Shown: piece by piece, positions 1-7,525 of the stretch | Layout: every line of letters begins with the position of its first letter | Position numbering within the stretch: position 1 is the stretch's first letter | DNA from: an uncultured Eubacterium sp. | GTDB taxonomy: Bacteria; Bacillota; Clostridia; Lachnospirales; Lachnospiraceae | Length of the DNA: 20,496 nt | Direction of reading: 5' to 3' | Assembly (NCBI GenBank): GCA_910584595.1 | Contig: CAJUBQ010000084.1 | Location: 1-20,496 of the forward strand | Made by a program: the position numbers and the translations under genes | Notes under the pieces: model-generated | Told to the model about the DNA's origin: nothing | Seen by the model: the letters and a program-made list of their open reading frames with translations, nothing else | Databases searched by the model: none

Positions 1-236
1 GGAAACCGGAACAATGAGACAGGGCCGATTCCCTCATCCAGCGTCCGGGAGGCCACAAAGCACCACTTTGTCTAAACTGTTGCTTTGTCACTTGTCCACC
101 CCCGTGAATAGTAACAGTAACGAAAATATATGCGATATAAAAATGATAAAAAGTCTTGCTATTTTCATTCTGTCGTACTATGATGAAATTGGAACAGGAA
201 AACCACATCTGATCCAAATCCAGAGGGGGGATAATC
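1..236. other. Left-edge region upstream of the sugar-binding gene
   Basis: No gene can be assigned confidently. One plus-strand frame is open from base 1 to a TAA at 73-75 and could be the last 24 codons of a gene entering from the left, but another frame is also open and neither resembles a family I know. An inverted repeat pairs 55-62 with 81-88, and the same left arm could instead pair with 66-71, so two hairpins compete. The rest leads into the promoter of the downstream gene. Confidence 0.3.
156..184 (+). promoter_or_regulatory. Putative sigma-A promoter of the sugar-binding gene
   Basis: TTGCTA at 156-161 and TATGAT at 179-184 are separated by 17 bases. This would give a leader of about 45 bases before the ATG at 237. 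The boxes are only moderate matches to consensus. Confidence 0.4.
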
Positions 237-1418
237 ATGAAAAAGAAACGGTTTGGTGCATGGTTATGCACAATCATTTTAGCAACAATGCTGTTTGGAT
301 GTTCTGCCAGTACGAAGACGGGAAATGACCCTGTAAATACGCCGGATGACACATCGGATCAGCCTGATACGGCAGCAGATTCCAAAGCGGACGATACACA
401 GGCAAATGACACAGAGGGCGGAGGCAAAAAGATTGCGATATCTATGCCAACACAGTCTGTACAGCGCTGGATAGATGATTCGGAAAATATGAAAAAAGAA
501 CTGGAAGCAAAAGGTTATGAAGTTGAGATTCAGTTTGCGGGAGATAATCCGCAGCAGCAGGCCGCGCAGATACAAAGCTTTGTGGAACAAAAAGTAGATT
601 GTATGGTTGTAGTGCCAATCGATTCCAAAGAACTTACCGCTGTAGCAGAAGATGCAAAGAACGCAGATATTCCGGTGATTTCTTATGACAGGCTGCTGAT
701 GGATACGGATGCGGTATATTATTATGCATCTTTTGACAATAAAGGCGTAGGCACACTGATTGGCAAAACGATTGCACAAAAAGCAGGGTTGGATGATCTT
801 GCAGATGGTGAATATAAGACGATTGAATTTTTTATGGGATGTCCGGATGATAATAATTCACACAGAATCTATGATGGGCTTATGGAAGTGATGCAGCCGT
901 ATTTGGATGATGGCAGGTTAGTATGTAAAAGCGGCCGGACATCGTTTGAGGATACCTGTATATCCAGATGGTCGCAAGAGACAGCAAAAGAGTGGTGCAA
1001 GAATTATCTGGCAGGCTATTATACAGATGAAGAGCTGGATATTTGTGCGACAGCGTTTGACGGGTTTGCCTATGGCTGCAAAGAAGCGCTGCAGGAGGCG
1101 GGATACATTGCTGATAATTGGCCGATTATTTCCGGACAGGATTGCGAGGCGGTAGCCTGCAGGAATATTTTAGACGGGACACAGACCTTTTCTGTTTATA
1201 AAGATACACGCGTGCTTGCGCAGAAATGTGTGACAATGATTGATTCGGTTGTGGCTGAGACAGAACCAGAGATTAATGATACCGAACAGTATCATAATCA
1301 TGTGTTAACAGTTCCGGCTTATTTGTGTAATCCAGATGTTGTGGATAAGGATAATTTAAAAGAAGCGCTTATTGACAGCGGTTATTATACACAGGAACAG
1401 ATTGAACAGGCTGAATAA
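237..1418 (+). CDS. ChvE/xylose-type multi-sugar ABC transporter substrate-binding lipoprotein
   Basis: Periplasmic-binding-protein-fold receptor that would be anchored outside the membrane and deliver monosaccharides to an ABC permease. Residues 1-21 form a charged then hydrophobic signal peptide ending in a lipobox (LFGC, Cys22), followed by an acidic, low-complexity linker to about residue 65. The mature part carries hallmarks of the ChvE/XylF family: SMPTQSVQRW near residue 75, AGDNPQQQAAQIQSF, VPIDSKELTAVAEDAK, and IPVISYDRLLMDTDAV with YYASFDNKGVG in the hinge region. The length of 393 aa suits the family. The AGAGGGGGG ribosome site at 222-230 supports this ATG. No ATP-binding or permease gene follows; the next gene is leuC, so its partners lie elsewhere or to the left. 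The family is clear; the sugar is not. Xylose, arabinose, glucose or galactose are all possible. Confidence 0.88.
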   Translation: MKKKRFGAWLCTIILATMLFGCSASTKTGNDPVNTPDDTSDQPDTAADSKADDTQANDTEGGGKKIAISMPTQSVQRWIDDSENMKKELEAKGYEVEIQFAGDNPQQQAAQIQSFVEQKVDCMVVVPIDSKELTAVAEDAKNADIPVISYDRLLMDTDAVYYYASFDNKGVGTLIGKTIAQKAGLDDLADGEYKTIEFFMGCPDDNNSHRIYDGLMEVMQPYLDDGRLVCKSGRTSFEDTCISRWSQETAKEWCKNYLAGYYTDEELDICATAFDGFAYGCKEALQEAGYIADNWPIISGQDCEAVACRNILDGTQTFSVYKDTRVLAQKCVTMIDSVVAETEPEINDTEQYHNHVLTVPAYLCNPDVVDKDNLKEALIDSGYYTQEQIEQAE

Positions 1419-1451
1419 ATGGCATCGTTATAAAAACTGGAAAATTATATC

Positions 1452-1524
1452 AGAGCGTGTTTGAAAAATGCTTTCCGTGAGATGTGCTTCACAGTTTGCG
1501 GGAATGATTTTTTAAACACGCTCT
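1452..1524. repeat. Palindromic MITE-like element, family A, copy 1
   Basis: The 18-base arms AGAGCGTGTTTGAAAAAT (1452-1469) and 1507-1524 are inverted copies with one mismatch, around a 37-base centre. The centre is related, in reverse orientation, to those of the copies at 7858-7936 and 20445-20496. There is no coding capacity. It sits between the sugar-binding gene and leuC and could act as a transcription terminator, since no other hairpin follows the upstream gene. Confidence 0.85.
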
Positions 1525-1588
1525 AGCATTCTTTCGGACTTTATGCTACACTGTATAAGAATATGGAGAGAAAAAGGAGGAATAGATC

Positions 1589-2845
1589 ATGGGTATGACA
1601 ATGACCCAGAAAATATTGGCTGCTCACGCCGGACTGGATTCCGTTACGGCAGGCCAATTGATTGAGGCAGATTTGGATCTTGTATTAGGAAACGATATTA
1701 CATCGCCTGTCGCAATCCATGAGATTGAAAAAATGAATGTGGATGGTGTTTTCCACAAAGATAAAATTGCGTTAGTTATGGATCATTTTGTGCCGAATAA
1801 GGACATTAAGTCTGCGCAGCACTGTAAATGTGTGAGAGAGTTTGCATGTAAGCATGAGATTTCCAATTATTTCGATGTAGGACAGATGGGGATTGAACAT
1901 GCGCTGCTGCCGGAAAAAGGACTGACGGTAGCCGGAGATGTGATTATCGGAGCAGATTCCCATACGTGTACATATGGGGCGTTGGGCGCGTTTTCTACCG
2001 GTGTAGGCAGTACCGATATGGCTGCAGGCATGGCAACCGGCAAGGCGTGGTTTAAGGTGCCGTCTGCGATTAAAGTCGTTGTGACGGGAAAACCGAATAA
2101 ATTTGTCAGCGGAAAAGATTTGATTTTGCATTTGATCGGTGAAATCGGAGTGGATGGCGCATTATATCAGTCTCTTGAGTTTACGGGAGACGGCATTGCA
2201 AATCTTACAATGGATGATCGTTTTACCATCGCAAATATGGCGATTGAAGCCGGCGCCAAAAATGGTATTTTCCCGGTAGATGAACTGGCAGAAGCATACA
2301 TGAAGGAGCATTCCAAACGTCCGTATCAGATATACGAAGCAGATGCGGATGCAGCGTATGAGCGGGAAATTGTGATTGACCTTGGCGCTTTGAAATCTAC
2401 GGTTGCATTCCCGCATCTTCCGGAAAACACGAAAACAATTGATGAAGTAGGGGAAATTAAGATCGATCAGGTAGTCATCGGATCCTGTACAAATGGACGT
2501 TTAGATGATTTACGATGCGCAGCAGAGATTTTAAAGGGGAAAAAGGTAGCAGACGGTGTTCGTGTCATTGTTATTCCGGCGACGCAGCAAATTTATCTGG
2601 ATGCAATGGAAGAAGGACTGCTGAAAATATTTATCGAAGCCGGCGCAATTGTAAGTACGCCTACCTGCGGGCCATGTTTAGGCGGTTATATGGGAATTCT
2701 TGCTGAAGGAGAGCGGTGTGTTTCTACGACAAACCGCAACTTTGTCGGACGTATGGGACATGTAGAATCTGAAATCTATCTGGCAAGTCCGGCAGTTGCA
2801 GCTGCAAGCGCTGTTACAGGCAAGTTATCAGGACCAAATGAGTAG
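1589..2845 (+). CDS. leuC: 3-isopropylmalate dehydratase large subunit
   Basis: Large subunit of isopropylmalate isomerase, which with LeuD converts 2-isopropylmalate to 3-isopropylmalate in leucine synthesis; cytosolic, with a [4Fe-4S] cluster. The cluster cysteines are in GSCTNGR (Cys300) and PTCGPCLGG (Cys360 and Cys363). The aconitase-family signatures GADSHTCTYGALG (121-133) and GVGSTDMAAG (138-147) are intact. At 418 aa it belongs to the shorter leuC/homoaconitase type, not the roughly 465-aa enterobacterial type. AAGGAGG at 1574-1580 lies 8 bases before this ATG; in-frame ATGs at codons 3 and 5 are less well placed. leuD follows after 12 bases, so the two are co-transcribed. leuA and leuB are absent here. 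A weak promoter (TTTCGG at 1532-1537, TATAAG at 1554-1559) lies just after the palindromic element. No T-box or attenuator was seen. Confidence 0.95.
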   Translation: MGMTMTQKILAAHAGLDSVTAGQLIEADLDLVLGNDITSPVAIHEIEKMNVDGVFHKDKIALVMDHFVPNKDIKSAQHCKCVREFACKHEISNYFDVGQMGIEHALLPEKGLTVAGDVIIGADSHTCTYGALGAFSTGVGSTDMAAGMATGKAWFKVPSAIKVVVTGKPNKFVSGKDLILHLIGEIGVDGALYQSLEFTGDGIANLTMDDRFTIANMAIEAGAKNGIFPVDELAEAYMKEHSKRPYQIYEADADAAYEREIVIDLGALKSTVAFPHLPENTKTIDEVGEIKIDQVVIGSCTNGRLDDLRCAAEILKGKKVADGVRVIVIPATQQIYLDAMEEGLLKIFIEAGAIVSTPTCGPCLGGYMGILAEGERCVSTTNRNFVGRMGHVESEIYLASPAVAAASAVTGKLSGPNE

Positions 2846-2857
2846 GAGGAGATTGGA

Positions 2858-3358
2858 ATGAAAGCAAACGGCCATGTGTTTAAATATGGTGACAATGTAG
2901 ATACAGACGTAATTATTCCGGCCAGATATTTAAATTCATCTGACCCAAAAGAACTTGCATTACATTGTATGGAAGATATTGATACAGAATTTGTAAAGAA
3001 CGTGCAGAAAGGCGATATCATTGTCGCTGATAAAAATTTTGGCTGTGGTTCTTCCAGGGAACATGCACCGCTGGCAATTAAGGCTTCGGGTGTGAGCTGC
3101 GTCATTGCGGAGACATTTGCACGTATTTTTTATAGAAACGCGATTAATATCGGCCTGCCGATTATTGAATGTCCACAGGCATCCAAAGGCATTTCCGCAG
3201 GGGATGAAGTTGAGGTAGACTTTGACAGCGGCATGATCTATAACAAAACGAAAGGCACACAGTTTCAGGGACAGGCATTTCCGGAATTTATGCAAAAAAT
3301 TATTGAAGCGGAAGGCCTGGTAAACTATATTAATCAGAAAAATGAAACGGATGGTTGA
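2858..3358 (+). CDS. leuD: 3-isopropylmalate dehydratase small subunit
   Basis: Small (swivel) subunit that completes the LeuC active site. The 166-aa protein has the short bacterial/archaeal LeuD pattern: KYGDNVDTDVIIPARYL (9-25), the YLNSSDPKELA substrate-specificity loop (24-34) and FGCGSSREHAPLAI (61-74), whose serine/arginine region contacts the substrate carboxylates. AGGAGGAG at 2846-2853 overlaps the end of leuC's context and directs this ATG. It is the last gene of the two-gene operon and is followed by a strong hairpin terminator at 3399-3433. The isopropylmalate assignment over a homoaconitate-type activity is supported by pairing with leuC and by the SSDP loop, but substrate cannot be proven from sequence. 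Confidence 0.94.
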   Translation: MKANGHVFKYGDNVDTDVIIPARYLNSSDPKELALHCMEDIDTEFVKNVQKGDIIVADKNFGCGSSREHAPLAIKASGVSCVIAETFARIFYRNAINIGLPIIECPQASKGISAGDEVEVDFDSGMIYNKTKGTQFQGQAFPEFMQKIIEAEGLVNYINQKNETDG

Positions 3359-3398
3359 TGAAATCATAAATAAATGACATCGCATGTATATTCATGTT

Positions 3399-3433
3399 AA
3401 AAAAGGGACAGCTATAAGAGCTGTTCCTTTTTT
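3399..3433. terminator. Bidirectional terminator between leuD and the AP2-like gene
   Basis: A stem at 3405-3413/3419-3427 (one G-T pair, five-base loop) is flanked by six A on the left and six T on the right. It therefore has a U-tract in both directions and serves both convergent genes. Confidence 0.9.
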
Positions 3434-3437
3434 GCTG

Positions 3438-4271
3438 TTATTTTGTAACAGGTTTCCTGTATGAAAGACTACATTCTTTTAGCTGTTTTACATATTTTTT
3501 ATATTTTTCGGAAATTGTGATTTCCGTATATGCCTGGGCATATTCTTTTGCTGACAGTTCCGTAATAAAATTCGTTGGAAAATTTTTAGCAATGCCATGC
3601 TGGCGAGCCAGGTCAGCCGCCTTGTTGTAAGCAATGGCGGCTTCATACAAAGTATCATAGATACCGATTTGGTAATCGCCGCGAATATGGATGGCCGTAT
3701 GATAAGAAATAATGCCGTTTTGATTCAAACGCCGCACACCATGGAACGGATTGATATTGATGACATTTTCATAACGAAGATCATAAGGATCCTGATTGGC
3801 GAACAAATAATCCTTTCCGGCCACGGCAAAATTTCGTATGCCGTACCGCGAAAGAACGGTTACCTGCATCCCATAGTCATTTACGTATAAATGGCCGCCT
3901 CTTTTTAACAGCTTATGTTCAGAAAAATAAAACAAATCGTCAATATCAAATTTATAGATCTCGTCCGGTGTTAAATAGTAATGAAAATAAGAACGAAACA
4001 TATAAACAGGGTTTTTTATGTAGATATGGTTGTCACGAAAATTTAGCAATGTAACAATTTTTTCATGTTTCAGTAAATAATCGGAAAACTGTATCTGGTC
4101 AATTCGTATGCTGTCATCCTGCAGCAAACAATCTGCTTCCAAATAAGCCTGATGTGCTGCTGTTTCTAATGGAAAACTCCCAAGGCTGATATGTTTGCTG
4201 CGGTATGTGATATTGGCGCGATAATAAATGCTGCCATCTTTTTTTCTTGCCTGAAAAACGCCTGTTAACAT
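3438..4271 (-). CDS. AP2-like DNA-binding protein with a decayed HNH-like centre
   Basis: A 277-aa predicted DNA-binding protein. Residues 4-47 contain RANITYRSKHISLGSF followed by ETAAHQAYLEAD, and residues 176-235 contain FHGVRR, YHTAIHIRGDYQIGIYDT, YEAAIAYNKAADLAR and KNFPTNF. Both follow the AP2 pattern of three strands with a Gly-x-[FY] turn and an EAAxAYxxAA helix; the second is the stronger. Between them, at 159-170, NQDPYDLRYENV matches the NGDPxDNRxENL part of HNH homing endonucleases, but the usual preceding catalytic histidine is Phe158, so cleavage is unlikely. AP2 plus HNH is a known bacterial homing-endonuclease architecture. I infer a regulator derived from one. It shares a terminator with leuCD, and its promoter overlaps that of thrC. 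AAGGAG lies upstream of the ATG. The target is unknown. Confidence 0.75.
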   Translation of the reverse strand: MLTGVFQARKKDGSIYYRANITYRSKHISLGSFPLETAAHQAYLEADCLLQDDSIRIDQIQFSDYLLKHEKIVTLLNFRDNHIYIKNPVYMFRSYFHYYLTPDEIYKFDIDDLFYFSEHKLLKRGGHLYVNDYGMQVTVLSRYGIRNFAVAGKDYLFANQDPYDLRYENVININPFHGVRRLNQNGIISYHTAIHIRGDYQIGIYDTLYEAAIAYNKAADLARQHGIAKNFPTNFITELSAKEYAQAYTEITISEKYKKYVKQLKECSLSYRKPVTK

Positions 4272-4320
4272 AATAACTCCTTATGTAAACTAAAAGATTG
4301 CTGATCGTAACATAGTTTTT

Positions 4321-4349
4321 ATTATAATATGTATATTAGCTCTTGTCAA
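4321..4349 (-). promoter_or_regulatory. Consensus sigma-A promoter of the AP2-like gene
   Basis: On the minus strand, TTGACA (4344-4349) and TATAAT (4321-4326) are separated by exactly 17 bases, a perfect match in both boxes and spacing. Its -35 box shares five bases with the -35 box of the opposing thrC promoter. Confidence 0.8.
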
Positions 4350-4370
4350 AATCAGAATCTTGCTTATAAT
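4343..4370 (+). promoter_or_regulatory. Sigma-A promoter of thrC
   Basis: TTGTCA (4343-4348) and TATAAT (4365-4370) with a 16-base spacer predict a start near 4377 and a leader of about 57 bases. The -35 box overlaps the opposing promoter, so one polymerase should exclude the other. Confidence 0.7.
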
Positions 4371-4433
4371 AGATAGAAGGATTATATCATAATAGAAGTA
4401 AGGAACGAAATATAACATGAAAGGAAAAAAAGA

Positions 4434-5921
4434 ATGAATATCATGTATTCAAGTACAAGAGATGCAAGTAGAAAAGTTACTGCTTCCCAGGCTATTTTAA
4501 AAGGTTTATCAGAAGACGGCGGACTGTTTGTGCCGGATCAGATCCCGGTATTGGATGTCAGCTTTTCAGAGCTGTCAAATATGACGTATCAGGAAACAGC
4601 ATATGCGGTGATGAAGCAATTTCTGACAGATTTTACGCAGGAGGAGTTAAAAAGCTGCATTCGGGCTGCTTACGACAGCAAATTTGATACGGAAGAGATT
4701 GCTCCGCTTGTGCAGGCAGACGGAGTTTATTACTTGGAATTATTCCATGGTGCGACGATTGCGTTTAAAGATATGGCATTATCTATTTTGCCGCATCTTT
4801 TAACGACTGCTGCAAAGAAAAACCAGGTACAAAATGAGATTGTTATTTTAACGGCGACTTCAGGGGATACCGGGAAGGCTGCCTTAGCAGGATTTGCAGA
4901 TGTGAAAGGAACAAAGATTATTGTTTTTTATCCAAAAAACGGCGTAAGCCCGATTCAGGAAAAGCAGATGATAACACAAAAGGGTGAAAATACGCATGTC
5001 GTAGGTATCCATGGTAATTTTGATGAAGCACAGACTGGGGTTAAGCAGATGTTTGCCGATCAGGAGCTTGAGAAGGAACTGGCAGAACATGGTTATCAGT
5101 TTTCCTCTGCAAATTCGATCAATATTGGCCGTCTTGTTCCGCAGATCGTCTATTATGTGTACGCTTATGCAAGATTACTTGCAAAAGGCGAGATTCAGGA
5201 CGGAGAAAGCATCAATGTGGTCGTTCCAACCGGCAATTTTGGGAATATTCTGGCAGCTTATTATGCAAAGAATATGGGAGTTCCGATTGCAAAGCTGATC
5301 TGTGCTTCCAATGAAAATAAAGTGCTGTATGATTTTTTTGAGACTGGCAAATACGATAAAAACCGTGAATTTATGCTTACTTCATCTCCATCTATGGATA
5401 TTTTGATCTCCAGTAATTTGGAACGTCTCATTTACCGCATTGCAGGGAATGATGCGCAAAAAAATGCCGCGCTGATGAAACAGTTAACTTCTGAGGGCGT
5501 GTATGAAATTACGGACGAGATGAAAGCCGGACTGAAAGATTTTTATGGAAATTATGCAAGTGAGCAGGAAACGGCCGGGACGATACGCGAATTATATAAA
5601 AAGACGGGATATGTACTGGATACCCATACAGCAGTTGCGGCAGCTGTGTATCAGAAGTATCAGGCGCAAACAGGAGATCAGACAAAGACGGTTGTTGCGT
5701 CTACTGCGAGTCCGTTTAAATTTACGAGAAGCGTCATGAATGCGATTGACGAGTCCTATGACTCGAAAAGTGATTTTGAACTGGCGGATGAATTAAGTAA
5801 AATAGCAAATGTAAAGATTCCTAAGGCGATCGAAGAGATTCGGACGGCTCAGGTACTGCATCAGACGGAATGTGAAGTGAGTGAGATGAAAGACGTAGTA
5901 AAAAGATTTTTGCATGTATAG
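4434..5921 (+). CDS. thrC: Threonine synthase
   Basis: PLP-dependent enzyme converting O-phosphohomoserine to threonine and phosphate in the cytosol. The 495-aa protein opens with the ThrC N-terminal domain (YSSTRDASRKVTASQAILKG, LSEDGGLFVP). The PLP lysine is Lys112 in FHGATIAFKDMALS, followed by TATSGDTGKAA (140-150) and the phosphate-binding PTGNFGN (265-271). This is the type with the long N-terminal domain. AAGGA at 4421-4425 sits 8 bases before the chosen ATG; a second ATG at codon 4 is possible. It is monocistronic: its own promoter upstream and a long hairpin terminator directly after the stop. No hom or thrB gene is adjacent. The divergent AP2-like gene is the only candidate local regulator, by overlapping promoters. 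Confidence 0.95.
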   Translation: MNIMYSSTRDASRKVTASQAILKGLSEDGGLFVPDQIPVLDVSFSELSNMTYQETAYAVMKQFLTDFTQEELKSCIRAAYDSKFDTEEIAPLVQADGVYYLELFHGATIAFKDMALSILPHLLTTAAKKNQVQNEIVILTATSGDTGKAALAGFADVKGTKIIVFYPKNGVSPIQEKQMITQKGENTHVVGIHGNFDEAQTGVKQMFADQELEKELAEHGYQFSSANSINIGRLVPQIVYYVYAYARLLAKGEIQDGESINVVVPTGNFGNILAAYYAKNMGVPIAKLICASNENKVLYDFFETGKYDKNREFMLTSSPSMDILISSNLERLIYRIAGNDAQKNAALMKQLTSEGVYEITDEMKAGLKDFYGNYASEQETAGTIRELYKKTGYVLDTHTAVAAAVYQKYQAQTGDQTKTVVASTASPFKFTRSVMNAIDESYDSKSDFELADELSKIANVKIPKAIEEIRTAQVLHQTECEVSEMKDVVKRFLHV

Positions 5922-5966
5922 ATAATAAAAATTCCTGGTAGCAAGGCTGTCAGGAATTTTTATTAT
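5922..5966. terminator. Bidirectional terminator between thrC and the CheX-like gene
   Basis: A perfect 16-bp stem pairs 5922-5937 with 5951-5966 around a 13-base loop. The outer part is A-rich on one side and T-rich on the other, so it can terminate both thrC and the minus-strand CheX-like gene. Confidence 0.85.
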
Positions 5967-6054
5967 ATGTAAGACCGTATGCAGTTTAAATACAAATTTT
6001 TGTTTTTTTTCATTCATATGACCATGAAGCATATAAATCGTACGTTGTTTCCTA

Positions 6055-6942
6055 TTAGATGGAAAGCAGAAAATAAATCGTGCCAAACGGATATAATACC
6101 GGAAACAGATAAGAAACAGCGTCCGATCTTAAGCTGACCAGATCTTCATCATGCATTTCCGGAGGTGACAGCTGCATTTCAACGGAGTAGTTGTTGGACA
6201 TATTAACCGTAAACAAACCGTTATGCAAATTTAAAAAGTCTTCCAAAGATGCCTGTACATATTCATCAAATTCATGGAAAGTGTCCATAGCATAACGGGA
6301 AGCAAATTCAATTGCCATATCACAGCTCATATCCAATCCGGTAACAATATTGTATTTTCCGTTGATTTGCTGGGAGATGCCAAATTGTGGCGCAAACTCT
6401 TCACATGGAATCGGAGTCATTGGAGAGAAATCTGCGCCAATAAACCGGATCAGGTTGTTAAACAACAGTGTCAGATAGGATTCAAACAGTTCACTGTTTT
6501 CCAGTTCTCCCAGTTTAAAATAGTGCCGAATCAGTTTTGTTACCTGTTCTTTTTGATCAATCTGGATATCCAGATCATAAATCTCATGCTCTGATTCATA
6601 GTCAATGATAAGATCTTCCAGATCTGCATTTGAAATAATGCCTTGTTCAATCAATACCTGTCCCAATAATAAGTATTCGGGACTTTGTTCGGACAACAGA
6701 TGATTGACCTGATCCTCAGTAAGATAATTCCGCTCAATGGCAAGTTCACCAAAGTGTTTATCCTCATGTGTCTGGGCTACAACGATATCGTCAATCTCAT
6801 TTGCGGTCATCAGGTTGTGGTACATGGCCAGAGTGCCAAGTTTAATGTGGCTGGTAGCTTCCTGGTTGATAGCTGCAATCAACTGGTCTGGCGTAACAAT
6901 GTTGCGCTGTAATAAAAAATTGCCAAAAAATTGTGTATACAT
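6055..6942 (-). CDS. Four-repeat MshEN-like protein fused to a CheX-like phosphatase domain
   Basis: A 295-aa soluble protein. Residues 5-115 are four tandem copies of a 24-residue motif with 5-residue spacers: glycines fall at 7, 36, 65 and 94, Asn/Asn/Asn/Gly at 14, 43, 72 and 101, and Thr/Thr/Thr/Ser at 17, 46, 75 and 104, a strict 29-residue period. This 24+5+24 spacing is that of MshEN/type II secretion ATPase N-terminal domains, some of which bind cyclic di-GMP. From about residue 145 the rest resembles CheX: LEDFLNLHNG (233-242) aligns with the helix carrying its ExxN phosphatase motif, with Asp235 in place of Glu and Asn238 kept. It follows the CheY-like gene by 16 bases with an AAGGGAG ribosome site in the gap. 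I infer a phosphatase for that receiver, controlled by the repeats. Ligand binding is unproven; the first arginine of the classical motif is Lys, His, Phe or Leu here. Confidence 0.72.
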   Translation of the reverse strand: MYTQFFGNFLLQRNIVTPDQLIAAINQEATSHIKLGTLAMYHNLMTANEIDDIVVAQTHEDKHFGELAIERNYLTEDQVNHLLSEQSPEYLLLGQVLIEQGIISNADLEDLIIDYESEHEIYDLDIQIDQKEQVTKLIRHYFKLGELENSELFESYLTLLFNNLIRFIGADFSPMTPIPCEEFAPQFGISQQINGKYNIVTGLDMSCDMAIEFASRYAMDTFHEFDEYVQASLEDFLNLHNGLFTVNMSNNYSVEMQLSPPEMHDEDLVSLRSDAVSYLFPVLYPFGTIYFLLSI

Positions 6943-6958
6943 AGATTGTCTCCCTTAT

Positions 6959-7333
6959 TTAGTGATCAAAACGAGCTTTAATAATTCTTTGAATGTTATG
7001 TGCCGAGAAAGGTTTTTGAATAAAATCTTTGGCGCCGGCTTCAATTGCGTTTTTCAGCTGCTCCTTTGTGCCAATGGAAGAAGCAATAATAATCACTGCT
7101 GACGGGTGAGCAGCTACAATCTCTCTGGTTGCGGTGACCCCATCTTTGACAGGCATGACAATATCTAAGAATACAATATCTGCCGGATCTTCATTATATT
7201 TATCGATCGCTTCCTGTCCGTTTGCAGCTTCTATATAATGTGTTGCACCGAGATCCGATAATATATCCTTTAATTGTTTCCGTGCCAGAATTGAATCATC
7301 TCCGATTAAGATTTTGGATTCAGATAATAACAT
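6959..7333 (-). CDS. Stand-alone CheY-like response regulator receiver
   Basis: A 124-aa single receiver domain with no output domain. It has the acidic pair Asp12-Asp13 (ILIGDDS), phospho-acceptor Asp57 (IVFLDIVMP), the Ser85 switch residue in IIIASS, and the conserved Lys107 in FIQKPF. Such proteins act by binding partners once phosphorylated. AAGGAG lies 9 bases before the ATG. It is the first gene of a two-gene operon with the MshEN-CheX protein, its likely phosphatase. No kinase, flagellar or other che gene is in the window, so the kinase must be elsewhere. A role in motility is possible but not shown; a minus-strand promoter with ordinary sigma-A boxes, not a flagellar sigma-D type, precedes it. 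Confidence 0.9.
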   Translation of the reverse strand: MLLSESKILIGDDSILARKQLKDILSDLGATHYIEAANGQEAIDKYNEDPADIVFLDIVMPVKDGVTATREIVAAHPSAVIIIASSIGTKEQLKNAIEAGAKDFIQKPFSAHNIQRIIKARFDH

Positions 7334-7367
7334 AATGATACACTCCTTTTTCTAACCTTATATTTAA

Positions 7368-7396
7368 ATTTTACAAGATAAATACAAATTATGCAA
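7368..7396 (-). promoter_or_regulatory. Sigma-A promoter of the CheY/CheX-like operon
   Basis: On the minus strand TTGCAT (7391-7396) and TAAAAT (7368-7373) are 17 bases apart. The start would be near 7361, giving a leader of about 28 bases. Confidence 0.55.
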
Positions 7397-7436
7397 TGGA
7401 AAATTGGAAGAATTCATAAAAAACCCGCTAAATTTG

Positions 7437-7465
7437 TTGCGAAGACGTTTGGAAATGATTATAAT
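7437..7465 (+). promoter_or_regulatory. Sigma-A promoter of the small membrane protein gene
   Basis: TTGCGA (7437-7442) and TATAAT (7460-7465) with a 17-base spacer; start near 7472, leader about 54 bases. Confidence 0.6.
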
Positions 7466-7525
7466 AACAAAAAGCAGCAAGAAAAACAGTGTATTTGTTA
7501 ACCATGAAAGAAGGGAAGTATTACA

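Noticed and set aside
14..328. 104-codon plus-strand frame at the left edge
   Set aside because: It runs into the signal peptide region of the sugar-binding gene in another frame, has no ribosome site and no family resemblance.
279..779. 166-codon minus-strand frame under the sugar-binding gene
   Set aside because: Antisense shadow of a clear gene; Cys/Ile/Arg-rich composition typical of a reverse-complement frame.
1419..1588. T-box or leucine attenuator before leuC
   Set aside because: No T-box motif (TGGNACCGCG type), no leucine-codon leader peptide; the only structure is the mobile palindrome.
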